Positions 50,418-59,250 of a stretch of DNA of 64,000 nucleotides are shown here, one piece after another (position 1 is the stretch's first letter; each line of letters begins with the position of its first letter). The notes under the pieces are model-generated. The model was not told the origin of the DNA. It worked only from the letters and a program-made list of their open reading frames with translations, and did not search any database. Position numbers and translations under genes: made by a program. The DNA is taken from positions 62,001 through 126,000 of the forward strand of contig DASVPY010000052.1 of assembly GCA_036389395.1 (NCBI GenBank), in the 5' to 3' direction. This DNA is from QHXQ01 sp036389395 (GTDB taxonomy: Bacteria > Acidobacteriota > Blastocatellia > Pyrinomonadales > Pyrinomonadaceae).

Positions 50418-52199
50418 TTAGAAGGTGAAGCTACCTTGTTTATCGTGAGGCTCTCCCTTCATCTGCAAGGCCGTTTCCGTCATTCCCGTCGTGCGCGCTG
50501 CCGCACATACCTCACCCCAACTGACGAAATACCTTTCGAAGTATTCGATAGGGTACTCGCTTAGCTGCTTAACTTCATCGCGCGTCGGCAAGTGACCTAA
50601 TTCTTGTGCGATTCGCTTCACCTCAAGCTGTAACGCCTTCTTGCTAACTGCGTACTTCTGTTTGGGCACCCGCTGCACCGGGCTGTTCTTCGCGGTCGGC
50701 ACAGTGTCCGCCTTGCCGAACGGGTCGCCGCCGCACGTCAGTTGCTCGTGACGATCACGGGCAAGCTCATGGTACTGCTGGGATAGTTCTATGCCGATAT
50801 ACCTTCGCCGCATTTGCTGGGCGACCAGGGTGGAAGTCCCTGCGCCGTTGAAGCAATCCAGTATGATTTCGTTAGGCTTAGTGAATAAAGCAAAAAGCCT
50901 TCGCATTAACAGGGGCGGCAGTTGGCAGGGATGATCAACCCGGCGACTGTTATGCTTCAAGCGATGAACGTCATGCCAAAGGTCGCTGATCGTTGAGCGG
51001 TCGGTCTTCTCCAATCGGTTTCTTCGTGGCACGCAGTTCGCGCGCAGGCAATAGGACTCGCGTAAGGGCTGTAAATAATCTTCGTTCGTGTGATCGTTAC
51101 TGGCCTCACCTAGTCCGGGCAACGGTCTTGGCTGCCCTTTGGAAAAGCAGATGATAGTGTAGTGGGCTGGCATGATCATCCGCACGGGAAAACCCAGGCC
51201 GTCCCAAGCAATCCAAGATTGGAAGTTCATAATCGTGTTAAGGTGCTGATAATGCCGAACCGCCCAAAGGGGGATGTTAAGCACTGCTAATGTCCGGCCG
51301 GGCTTCAACACCCTGTGAAGTTCCGACAGCCACTTATCACACCACGCGAAGTATTCAACCGATTCCAGCGCGTCGTCCCACTTGTCATACTTCTTTTTCA
51401 GATTGTACGGCGGATCGGCAAAGCAAAAATCAATCGCCCCGTCCGGGACGGTGCGTAGCGCAGCCAGGCAGTCACCATTCACTAACTGACTTTTTAAGCG
51501 CGTTCCATTCTCTTTTTCGTAAGCCGGTATCGGTGCGGCCGTCACATCATGGGCCGTAGCTGGCACAAGGTCTGAACATTCGCGTAGGTCTATTAGCTTA
51601 AGTTGATTATAATCATCAAGCCCAAACAGATCACATAGACGATTAACAATGTCATCAACGTTCCGGGCTGGGTTGACTTCAATGTCCCGCCAAACGTCGG
51701 ATATTAACGTGCCATATGCGTGGTACGTGTGCTTCTTGCCACCATAATCCTTAGTCGTTTTGCCGCAGGCAGGGCAGTAGGTGTATGCGATTCGTGTCTT
51801 TTTGTGACGCAAAGCGCCATGATACTTAGTTAGGACGAGCAGCGCGGCGTGTCTGTTCGGTAGGCTGCCTGCTGGCGTCGCGTAAGCGTCTGGCGTGGCC
51901 TTGACAGCTACCCAAAGTTGAAACTGCAACTTAGCTTCCAGATAGGGTAATAGCACCGCTGCGTCTGGCGGCGTCGTTAGTACGCATACAGTGTCGGCCT
52001 CATTAAGCCGGCTAAAGAAATTAGCCAGCGCCACATAGCTCGACTCAGACTCGGCAGCATCGTCATTAGTTCTGGGGAAAGGAAGCCAAAACAGATAGAC
52101 CGATGGCGATGCGTGAGCTACGCCCTGTAGCTGGGCCAGACTTCCGAGCCGGACTGCCCGCACCTCAAGTTTCTTCGTGTTCTCGCTCCAGTGCGCCAT
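50418..52199 (-). CDS. DNA N4/N6-type methyltransferase of a restriction-modification system
   Basis: A 593-residue protein. The C-terminal half has the beta-class order: the DPPY catalytic motif (ADPPYNL, 262-265) before the SAM-binding motif (DCFNGAGTST, 449-456). The N-terminal part (about 30-200) looks like a degenerate second copy of the target-side region, with a CPAC zinc-ribbon-like pair. The tail (520-570) matches the homing-endonuclease-associated repeat (AQELGHLPTRDEVKQLSEYP, then FVSWGEVCAAAR). Its ATG overlaps the restriction gene stop (TAATG). Codons are far more AT-rich than in neighbours, a sign of transfer. Modification of A or C cannot be told. Confidence 0.9.
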   Translation of the reverse strand: MAHWSENTKKLEVRAVRLGSLAQLQGVAHASPSVYLFWLPFPRTNDDAAESESSYVALANFFSRLNEADTVCVLTTPPDAAVLLPYLEAKLQFQLWVAVKATPDAYATPAGSLPNRHAALLVLTKYHGALRHKKTRIAYTYCPACGKTTKDYGGKKHTYHAYGTLISDVWRDIEVNPARNVDDIVNRLCDLFGLDDYNQLKLIDLRECSDLVPATAHDVTAAPIPAYEKENGTRLKSQLVNGDCLAALRTVPDGAIDFCFADPPYNLKKKYDKWDDALESVEYFAWCDKWLSELHRVLKPGRTLAVLNIPLWAVRHYQHLNTIMNFQSWIAWDGLGFPVRMIMPAHYTIICFSKGQPRPLPGLGEASNDHTNEDYLQPLRESYCLRANCVPRRNRLEKTDRSTISDLWHDVHRLKHNSRRVDHPCQLPPLLMRRLFALFTKPNEIILDCFNGAGTSTLVAQQMRRRYIGIELSQQYHELARDRHEQLTCGGDPFGKADTVPTAKNSPVQRVPKQKYAVSKKALQLEVKRIAQELGHLPTRDEVKQLSEYPIEYFERYFVSWGEVCAAARTTGMTETALQMKGEPHDKQGSFTF

Positions 52200-53239
52200 T
52201 ACTTACCTTTAAGCTTTACCTGCTTCAGCATGAAGTTGGCGAGTTCGCTAATTTCAGCTTGGGACAGTGCCACAGTGCAGTCACTGTAATCACAGATGGT
52301 ATTGGCAGCCGCTTCTCTTACGTCAATGTTGCCTGCGCCATCTATCACGTAGCAGATGTGATGCCCGGCAGCATGAACCAGCGCTTGCCTTGCTTGTGCT
52401 TGTCCGGCTTTACGTTCGATTACGCTATTGGTCGTGAACTGGAAACTTACTTCAATCCCAAAATATCGCTCGTCCGGGGACTTCGCTACAATATCGAAAG
52501 TTGTCTCCGTCTTGCCGCCCGTGTGACTAACGCCGGGAATCTTACCATTCCGTGTGAAGCTCCAAGTGGGGAGTTTCTTGTTAAGAGTCTCCATTACGTA
52601 GTCTTGCGCTATTTGCCCAAGCGCGTTAGAAGTCGCCCCACCAAGCTGGCGACTGATACGGATATAATTCTGTCTGACGAATTTATCCAGCTCCTCAGGC
52701 GCGCCTATTAGGCTTCCTATCATGCACTTGTTTTTAACGTCATCCGGCAACGTGTCACCGATGGAAGATGCACCGTGCAGAAGAAGCATTACTACATCTT
52801 CCATCTTTGCGTTCAAGGGGTATCCCTTTAGTAAACTTTTGCCGTCGGCGCGTAGTGCGGCATTAGCAAGAGGCACGTCGTCTTGAATAACCTGGAACTG
52901 ATATTCGTGTGTGGCTTCACGCCACACGTAGGTGATCTTTCTATCCGGAAAATACTCTCTCAGCGGGGGCAGCTTGTTCAAGGCTTCGCCGCCCAGATCG
53001 CTTAGCACCATCAGGTGCTTCAGGAAAATATTCCCTCTCATCTCGTCAGAAACATCTACCAGCTTCTTCCATGAATCCGGGGCGGCGTCAGAAAGTTTAA
53101 GTACACTAATAAATTTATCCTGTGTCTTCAGAAGCAACGGAAGGATACTAACAGACGCTTCCCGTTCAAGGATTTCACGCGGCCAGAATCGAACGGCCTT
53201 ACTTTTAAGTTCCGTCAAGGTGCGCGCGTACTTCCCCAT
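52199..53239 (-). CDS. Type II restriction endonuclease, PD-(D/E)xK-like
   Basis: A 346-residue protein, probably the nuclease partner of the methyltransferase, based on coupling and shared low GC. A possible active site is TTFDIVAKSPDERYFGIEVS: Asp249, then Glu263 and a following polar residue, with Lys277 (NSVIERKAGQAQAR) nearby, a diverged PD-(D/E)xK arrangement in which the usual Lys after Glu is replaced by Ser. The N-terminal 230 residues are unlike known domains. I cannot name its recognition sequence. No separate controller gene is visible upstream. Confidence 0.75.
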   Translation of the reverse strand: MGKYARTLTELKSKAVRFWPREILEREASVSILPLLLKTQDKFISVLKLSDAAPDSWKKLVDVSDEMRGNIFLKHLMVLSDLGGEALNKLPPLREYFPDRKITYVWREATHEYQFQVIQDDVPLANAALRADGKSLLKGYPLNAKMEDVVMLLLHGASSIGDTLPDDVKNKCMIGSLIGAPEELDKFVRQNYIRISRQLGGATSNALGQIAQDYVMETLNKKLPTWSFTRNGKIPGVSHTGGKTETTFDIVAKSPDERYFGIEVSFQFTTNSVIERKAGQAQARQALVHAAGHHICYVIDGAGNIDVREAAANTICDYSDCTVALSQAEISELANFMLKQVKLKGK

Positions 53240-53359
53240 TCAAAGCTCCGGATGTAATACGATATGGCTCAAGCGCGAATCAATATATCACTTCCAACCT
53301 CGGCCGATAATTATTGTCAACGACTGTAATTGCGCGCCAGTAGGTTAGAATCTGGGCGC

Positions 53360-54250
53360 ATGGACGCAGCCGGTAGGTTCATTGAGCCGCGGCCCTCACA
53401 TGGCGCGGCGGGCGCGGGGTGCGCGCTGGGCGTGATGAGCCGCGCGCCGCGCGCGGGGGCGGCGAAGACGCGACTCGTGCCGCCGCTCACGCCCGCGGAG
53501 GCGGCCGCGCTGAGCGCCTGCTTCCTGCGCGACACGGCGGCGAACGTCTCGGTGGCGGCCGCCTCGGCCGCAGTCCGCGCGGCCGGCGGCGCGGAGTGCG
53601 TCTGCGTCTTCACCCCGGCAGACGCGGCCGCGGAGTTGGCCACGCTGTTGCCCGACGCCTGCCGCCTGCTCGCGCAGCGCGGCGCAGACCTGACCGCGCG
53701 GCTCCGGCACGCGACCGAAGACCTGCTGCGCGCCGGCTACGCCTCGCTCTGCCTGCTCAACGCCGACAGCCCGACGCTGCCGCGCGCGGCGCTCACGGCG
53801 GCCGTCGTCGAACTGGCGCGGCCCAGCGACCGCGTGGTGCTCGGGCCGGCGCGCGACGGCGGCTATTACCTCGTCGGTCTCAAACGCGCGCACGCGCGCC
53901 TGTTCGCCGACATCGAGTGGAGCACCCCGCGCGTGCTGGCGCAGACGCGCGCCCGCGCCGCCGAACTCCGACTCGAAGTCAGCCTCCTGCCCGAATGGTA
54001 CGACGTGGACGCCGCCGCCTCGCTCGCAGACCTCTGCGCCGAACTGTTCGCTACGCCCCGCGCAGCGACAAGTGCGCCGGCACGCGACGGCGCAAGCGCG
54101 TCGCCTCGGGAAGACGCAAACTCGCCGTCCGGCGCGCACGTAGCCACGCTACACGGATACGCCGCGCCGCACACACGCGCATACCTCGAACGCCTGTTGG
54201 CGCGCGCCGACCGCGCACGCATCTGGCCCGGAGCGTCGCCGTCGCGCTGA
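53360..54250 (+). CDS. DUF2064 / TIGR04282-type glycosyltransferase-like protein
   Basis: A 296-residue protein with a GT-A-like nucleotide-binding fold: LGVMSRAPRAGAAKTRLVPP, LLNADSPTLPRAAL (in place of DxD), VVLGPARDGGYYLVGL and WSTPRVLAQTRARA. Family members are annotated in arsenosugar biosynthesis or as cofactor guanylyl-like transferases; no arsenic genes are nearby. The region after residue 235 is a low-complexity, poorly conserved tail. ATG 53360 is chosen as the first family-compatible start; M at 53435 is the alternative. Confidence 0.8.
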   Translation: MDAAGRFIEPRPSHGAAGAGCALGVMSRAPRAGAAKTRLVPPLTPAEAAALSACFLRDTAANVSVAAASAAVRAAGGAECVCVFTPADAAAELATLLPDACRLLAQRGADLTARLRHATEDLLRAGYASLCLLNADSPTLPRAALTAAVVELARPSDRVVLGPARDGGYYLVGLKRAHARLFADIEWSTPRVLAQTRARAAELRLEVSLLPEWYDVDAAASLADLCAELFATPRAATSAPARDGASASPREDANSPSGAHVATLHGYAAPHTRAYLERLLARADRARIWPGASPSR

Positions 54251-54349
54251 GCGCACGGCGCGAACGCGTTTGCCAGCGGGGCCGCGCGCATGGCAGTTGG
54301 GCGTCACACGTTCACCTGTCATAGAATAGAAAACCTGGAGGGCACGTAC

Positions 54350-54568
54350 ATGTCGGTATACGAGGGCACTGTTGAGAACGGGCAGGTTCGGCTCGCGGAG
54401 GATATTCGCCTGCCCGAAAAGGCCAAGGTCTACGTCGTCGTGCCGGACGTTGAGGCGCACACGGCCGGCAAAAAATTTGACTTGGCGGAGATGGTTTCGC
54501 GTATGCCGGCGGACTATCAAGCGAGCGAGGAAGGTTTCGGCGTGCCCGTCGGGAAGGAAGAATGGTAG
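54350..54568 (+). CDS. Antitoxin of a MazEF-type pair
   Basis: A 72-residue protein. MSVYEGTVENGQVRLAEDIR and LPEKAKVYVVVPD fit the short DUF104/MazE-like antitoxin N-terminal fold, followed by a hydrophilic tail that probably binds the toxin. GGAGGG precedes the ATG, and the stop codon is directly followed by the toxin start. A TAGAAT lies 27 bases upstream as a possible -10. Antitoxins usually repress their own operon. Confidence 0.78.
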   Translation: MSVYEGTVENGQVRLAEDIRLPEKAKVYVVVPDVEAHTAGKKFDLAEMVSRMPADYQASEEGFGVPVGKEEW

Positions 54569-54901
54569 ATGCCGGCCTACGTGCCCGACAAAGGCGACTT
54601 CATCACGCTTTCATTCGACCCGCAATCCGGTCACGAGCAGAAGGGCCGACGCCCCGCCCTCGTCATCAGCAACTCCCTCTTCAACAAAGCGACGGGCCTG
54701 GCGATTGTCTGTCCGATCACCAACAACCGCAACATCCCGTTCCACCTACCCGTGCCGGCGGCGTCTTCGTTGACGGGGTTCGTGATGGCGGAACAGGTGA
54801 AGTCGGTGGACTATAACGCGCGCCGGGCAAGGTTCGTGGAAAAAGCTACGGCGCAACTGGCCGAAGACGTGGTCGTGGTCGTTGCGGCCTGCATTCAGTA
54901 A
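54569..54901 (+). CDS. mazF: MazF/PemK-type endoribonuclease toxin
   Basis: A 110-residue protein. The MazF fold is clear: YVPDKGDFITLSFDPQSGHE, QKGRRPALVISNSLFN, AIVCPITNN, and FVMAEQVKSVDYNARRARFV, with the catalytic Arg and Thr-type positions conserved. Known MazF toxins cut mRNA at short sequences and cause growth arrest until neutralised by the antitoxin. It starts at the base after the antitoxin stop. Confidence 0.92.
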   Translation: MPAYVPDKGDFITLSFDPQSGHEQKGRRPALVISNSLFNKATGLAIVCPITNNRNIPFHLPVPAASSLTGFVMAEQVKSVDYNARRARFVEKATAQLAEDVVVVVAACIQ

Positions 54902-55098
54902 CGGTTTCGGGCGTTTCTAAATTTCCGCGGTCAGTGCCGCCCGACGACTTATTCGACCCGACGCCTTGATAGCAATTCTTTCAGCCTTGTCCGGTCTTCG
55001 TCTCGGACGCGTTGTACCCGGCGCGGGTCGGTGCGGCGTCGTGCCGCGCCTGTCGTGTTTGTTCTCGGCTTAAATTGAACGGGAAGGGAAGAGATTGC

Positions 55099-55323
55099 AT
55101 GAGTGAGAGCGAGAGCGGGAACGTGACGTTCGAGGTGCGGGTTGCGCCGGGGCGGGCGGGGACTGACCCGGACGCGCCGGACTGGCAGGTCTGTGAGCTA
55201 CTGGACGGCGAGGTGCAGGACGACGCGGACGTTTACGACAACCTGACGCTCGCCGAGGCCAACCAGTTGGCCGCCATGTGGACGCGCAAGAAGGAAGAGG
55301 CCGAAGCCGACGCCGCCGGCTGA
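55099..55323 (+). CDS. Small acidic protein of unknown function
   Basis: A 74-residue protein (MSESESGNVTFEVRVAPGRA, then NLTLAEANQLAAMWTRKKEE). GGGAAGGGAAGAG precedes the ATG. The beta-rich start and helical end suggest a compact domain. Similar short proteins have no function assigned that I know. Confidence 0.65.
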   Translation: MSESESGNVTFEVRVAPGRAGTDPDAPDWQVCELLDGEVQDDADVYDNLTLAEANQLAAMWTRKKEEAEADAAG

Positions 55324-55487
55324 CGAAGAAGCCGCGGCCGACGGCTGTCGAAGTAACGAGGCCGTCGGCTGAGGCGGCAAGCATCCTCGCGCCCCACAAC
55401 CGGCATCGCACGGAGGCAAGCGAACCGGCCCGGCCAGATGCGCGGGTCGCAGCCGGCCGCGGCGGCCCTTGCAGGTCACAGTCTGGG

Positions 55488-57293
55488 ATGCACCTGATGA
55501 CAGTCAAGCTCTCACACGCGGGCGCGCTCGCGCTCTTGCTCCTCGCGCCGGTCGCCGCGGCCGGTCAGGTCGCTGCGCCCGCGCCGGTCGCGCCGGCCGC
55601 CGGGCAGGTCGAGCAGCAGCTTGAGCGTGCGCGCGCGGAGCAGCAGGCGCGCGTTCAGTCGGCCCTCGCGTTGCTCGACGAGGTCGTCAACGAGGCGCAG
55701 GGTCTCAAGCTCCCGCAGAACCGCATACGCGTGCAACTGCTCGCCGCCGAGTTGCTGTGGCCGCGCGATCAGGCGCGCGCGCGCGAACTCCTCGGCGCGG
55801 CGGCCAACAACTTGACGATCTTGCTGAACGCCGTCGCGCCCGACGATCCGCAGTACGCCAACCGCATCAACGCGCTCAACCAACTGCGCCAGCAGTTGCT
55901 CCAACTCGTCGCACGCCGCGACGCCAAGCTCGCGCTCGACTTCCTGCGTTCCACGCGCCCGCCCAAGCCCCCCGCGCCGGCCGGCTACTACGAAACTGAT
56001 CCGGAACTCGCGCTCGAACTCGGCCTCGCCGAGCAGATCGTGGCCAACGATCCGGAGCAGGCGCTACGGCTCGCGCGCGCGACGCTGAGCAAAGGCTTCG
56101 CCAGCAACCTCGCCAGTTTGTTGGAGCAGGTGCGGCAGAAGGACAGGGACGCGGCCGACGCGCTGGCGGCCGAGATCATACGCAAGCTGCGCACGGCCGA
56201 TCTGATCAACGACCGCGACGCGGCCAACGTCGCCGGCTACTTGTTGCAGGCGACGCAGCCCACCCCGCCTTCAACGGACGGGAAGATCGTCAACCTGCCC
56301 AACCCGCGCCAGTTGCGCGTGGACGAACAGACGCGGCGCGAGCTGCTCGGCGCGACGACCAAGGCCGTGCTCAACGTCAACGCGGCGCAGCGCCAGTCGG
56401 GCAGTCTCTACGGCGTCATCTCGGCGCTGCAACAGTCTTTGCCCGAGTTGGAGCGTTACGCGCCCGCGCAGGCCCCCGCGCTGCGGCGGCGGCTGGCGGA
56501 GCACGAGCAGGCCTACAACCCGCAGGGCGCGCTGTGGCGGCAGTACGAGCCGCTCATACGCGAGGGCACGGTCGAGGCCCTGTTCGCCGCCGCCGCGAAC
56601 GCGCCCGCCGAGATACGCGAGCAATTGTACCGACAGGCGGCCGGGCGCGCGTTCCAGGAGGGCGGCGTGGAGCGCGCCCGCGAGTTGGTCGAGACGCGCG
56701 TCGAGAACGTCTTGCTGCGCCGCCAGCTCGTGCGCGACTTCGAGCAGCGGCAGATGTGGCAGGCCGCGCAGCGCGGCGACGTGGAGCAGGTGTTGCGGCT
56801 CGTCGAGCGACTGCCGACGGTAAGCGAGCGCGTCAACTTCCTGCTGCACGTCGCGCGCACGCTGTCGGACAAGGGACAGGCGGACGCGGCGCGGCGTCTG
56901 ATTGACGAGGCGGCGGCCGCGGCGGGCGGACGCGCGCGCGACACGAACCAGTTCAACACGCAACTGCAAGTCGCGCAGGCCTACGCGCCGTCCGCCCCGG
57001 CGCGCGCCTTCGAGATCGTCGAGGCGCGACTCGAACAGTTGAACGAGCTGATCGCGGCCGCGGCCGTGCTCGACGGCTTCGGGCAGGAGCAGTTCGACGA
57101 GGACGAGATGCGCCTGCAAGGCGGGACGTGGGCGTGGCTGCTCGAACACTGCGGCAGCACGCTGGCCCTGCTCGCGCGCACCGACTTCGACCGCGCCCGC
57201 GCCGCCGCCGACCACTTGCAGCGGCCCGAGACGCGCCTGCTCCTGCGCCTCATGGTCGCGCAGGGCGCGCTCGCCGAGCAGCCGGCTCGTTAG
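55488..57293 (+). CDS. Secreted helical-repeat protein of unknown function
   Basis: A 601-residue protein with a signal peptide (LSHAGALALLLLAPVAAAGQ). The rest is almost all helical and rich in Ala, Arg, Leu and Gln, with repeated blocks (ARELLGAAANNLTILLNAVA, LALELGLAEQIVANDPEQAL, AARRLIDEAAAAAGGRARDT) suggesting an alpha-solenoid. Starts at 55488 or 55497 are equally possible; the longer upstream frame overlaps a non-coding leader. It converges on selD across a word hairpin. Function unknown. Confidence 0.72.
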   Translation: MHLMTVKLSHAGALALLLLAPVAAAGQVAAPAPVAPAAGQVEQQLERARAEQQARVQSALALLDEVVNEAQGLKLPQNRIRVQLLAAELLWPRDQARARELLGAAANNLTILLNAVAPDDPQYANRINALNQLRQQLLQLVARRDAKLALDFLRSTRPPKPPAPAGYYETDPELALELGLAEQIVANDPEQALRLARATLSKGFASNLASLLEQVRQKDRDAADALAAEIIRKLRTADLINDRDAANVAGYLLQATQPTPPSTDGKIVNLPNPRQLRVDEQTRRELLGATTKAVLNVNAAQRQSGSLYGVISALQQSLPELERYAPAQAPALRRRLAEHEQAYNPQGALWRQYEPLIREGTVEALFAAAANAPAEIREQLYRQAAGRAFQEGGVERARELVETRVENVLLRRQLVRDFEQRQMWQAAQRGDVEQVLRLVERLPTVSERVNFLLHVARTLSDKGQADAARRLIDEAAAAAGGRARDTNQFNTQLQVAQAYAPSAPARAFEIVEARLEQLNELIAAAAVLDGFGQEQFDEDEMRLQGGTWAWLLEHCGSTLALLARTDFDRARAAADHLQRPETRLLLRLMVAQGALAEQPAR

Positions 57294-57326
57294 CTATTCG
57301 CGGTTGCGGGTAGCGCGCGCCGGATT

Positions 57327-57401
57327 TAACACAGAGGGCACAGAGGGGACACAGAGGGCACAGTTATAGACTCTGTGAACTCTGTGTCCCCTCTGTGTTG
57401 A
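57327..57401. repeat. Hairpin of ACAGAGG words
   Basis: Tandem ACAGAGGGC/ACAGAGGGGAC words face CTCTGTG/CTGTGTCC words around a short AT loop. It lies between the convergent secreted protein gene and selD. The same word is used at 60771-60844. Confidence 0.85.
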
Positions 57402-57420
57402 TCTTTCCTCCGGGTAGAGG

Positions 57421-58449
57421 CTACTCCACGACGAGGGCGTGCGCGCCGCGGGGGACGGCGCGGCCGATGATCGAGGCGTCGGGGTAGCGCGTGCGCAGGC
57501 GGGCGAGCAGCGCGTCGGCGCGTTCGGCCGCGACGGCGATGAGCAGACCGCCGGCCGTCTGCGGATCGAAGAGTAGGTTGACGAGCGCGGGGTCGAGCGC
57601 GGCGCTCAGGCGCACGTCGTCGCCGACGTATTGCCGGTTCGTCTTGTCGCCGCTCGTCAGGCAGCCTTGCGCCGCCAGTGCCAACGCGCCGGGGATCAGA
57701 GGCACGCGCGCCGCCTCAAACACAAGCGTGACGTTGCTGGCGCGCGCCACCTCCCACGCGTGGCCGAGCAGCGCGAAGCCGGTCACGTCCGTCGCCGCGT
57801 GCGCCCCGAACTCCTGCATCGCGCCCGCCGCCTCGCGCCCCGCCAGCAGCATCGTCTGAAGCGACGCCCGCACAACTTCGTCTGAAGCCACGCCGCGCTT
57901 GATCCCTGTGGAGACGACACCCGTGCCGACGGGCTTCGTCAGCAGCAGCGCGTCGCCTGCTCGCGCGCCGCGGTTGGTGACGACGCGCTGCGGGTGGATC
58001 GTGCCGGTCACGGCGTAGCCGAACATGATCTGCTGATCGTCAACGCTGTGCCCGCCGACGAGCGCGACGTTGTGTTCGGTCAAAACATCCAAGCCGCCTT
58101 GCATGATGCGGCCGAGGATGGCGAAGTCGAGACCTTTTTTCGGGAAGCAGGTGACGGCGAGCGCGGTGACGGGCGTGCCGCCCATGGCCCACACGTCGTT
58201 GAGCGAGTTGAGCGCGCTGATGCGGCCGTAGTCATACGGGTCGTCCACGATGGGCGTGAAGAAGTCCACGGTCTGCACGAGCGCGAGGTCGGCGCTGAGC
58301 AGATACACCCCGGCGTCGTCCGCCGTCTCGATGCCGACAAGCAGATTGGGATGCCGTGGAATGTGCAGGCCGCCCAGCACCTGGGCGAGTTCGCTCGGCG
58401 CGAGTTTCGCCGCTCAACCGGCGCACGCGACCATCTCGGTCAGACGCAT
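57421..58449 (-). CDS. selD: Selenide, water dikinase, itself a selenoprotein
   Basis: An enzyme that makes selenophosphate from selenide and ATP for tRNA-Sec and selenouridine synthesis. From ATG 58449 the frame gives MRLTEMVACAG, then TGA at 58416-58414 (codon 12), then AAKLAPSELAQVL and the known body (DDAGVYLL, VDFFTPIVDDPYDYGRISAL, GGHSVDD, LKRGVAS-like GIKRGVAS, DPQTAGGLL). The TGA stands where SelD proteins have their catalytic Cys or Sec (CAG-C/U-AAK). A hairpin downstream of the TGA at selenocysteine-insertion distance supports recoding. GGAGGTG precedes the ATG. Standard calling starts at codon 24 and loses the active site. The full product is about 342 residues. Confidence 0.93.
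58371..58387 (-). promoter_or_regulatory. selD: Candidate bacterial SECIS hairpin of selD
   Basis: On the minus strand, CGCCCAG-GTG-CTGGGCG forms a perfect 7-bp stem with a G in the apical loop. The loop begins 33 bases after the TGA, inside the 16-37 base range known for bacterial SECIS elements. Confidence 0.75.
58414..58416 (-). other. selD: In-frame UGA selenocysteine codon of selD
   Basis: TGA as codon 12 within CAG-U-AAK of SelD. Reading continues in the same frame to the normal stop at 57421. Confidence 0.92.
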
Positions 58450-58671
58450 GACGACACCTCCGTTCTAAGTTTCCCGTAGCTTAACACAAGCGCCGGATAA
58501 AAATTTCTCGGCCGCGCCCGTGCAACCACGCGCGAAGTTGATCGCTTCAAAGCGGCAACACGAGCGGGAAGAGTTCAAAAAAATATTTCCTCCCCAGCGT
58601 CTCTTTTCCCGCCGTCGCGGTAATACCTTTGTGAGCCGAGGCCCTGACGGGGCCGGAAGCGAGCCGAGCAG

Positions 58672-59250
58672 TTGGCGGATCAGACGACAGACGAGGCGCT
58701 CGTCGCGCGTGCGGCCGGCGGCGACGAGGCGGCGTTCCTCGCGCTCTACGAGCGCCACCGCGACGCGATCTTTCGCTTCGCCTACCGCCTGCTCGGCGCG
58801 CCCGCGCTCGCCGAAGACATAGCGCACGACTGCTTCCTCGGTCTGCTCCGCCGCCCCGCCGCGTTCGACCCGGCGCGCGCCTCTCTGCGCACGTACCTCT
58901 ACGCGGCCGCGCGCAACCTCGTCTTGAAGCAGTTCCGCCGCCCCGGCGTCGAGGTCACGCTCGAAGACTTACACGACGAGTTGCACGCGGAAGAGTCGGA
59001 GCAGCCGTTGCGGCGGCTGCTGGCGGCCGAGGTGTCGGAGGCGGTGCGGCGCGCGGTCTTGAACCTGCCGCCGCTGCAACGCGAGGCATTGGTGCTCTTC
59101 GAGTACGAGGAGTTGACGTTGGCCGAGATCGCAGCGGTGGTCGGCGCGGACGTGGGCGCGGTCAAGGCGCGGCTCGCGCGTGCGCGCGAGAACCTGCGCC
59201 GGCAGCTCGCGCCCTACATGCCGGCGGCGCGGCGCGAGGGGGAGCGATGA
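58672..59250 (+). CDS. ECF-type RNA polymerase sigma factor
   Basis: A 192-residue sigma-70-family protein. Region 2 is FLALYERHRDAIFRFAYRLL and LAEDIAHDCFLGLLRRPAAF; region 4 is LNLPPLQREALVLFEYEELT and LAEIAAVVGADVGAVKARLA. The start is TTG with GGAAGCGAG upstream. The stop overlaps the start of the next gene (ATGA), so the TonB-like protein is the coupled partner where an anti-sigma gene would normally be. Confidence 0.92.
   Translation: MADQTTDEALVARAAGGDEAAFLALYERHRDAIFRFAYRLLGAPALAEDIAHDCFLGLLRRPAAFDPARASLRTYLYAAARNLVLKQFRRPGVEVTLEDLHDELHAEESEQPLRRLLAAEVSEAVRRAVLNLPPLQREALVLFEYEELTLAEIAAVVGADVGAVKARLARARENLRRQLAPYMPAARREGER

Noticed and set aside
58465..58671. An inverted GCGGGAA...TTCCCGC pair before the sigma factor as an operator
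   Set aside because: The arms differ by an insertion and the loop is about 30 bases; nothing further supports it.
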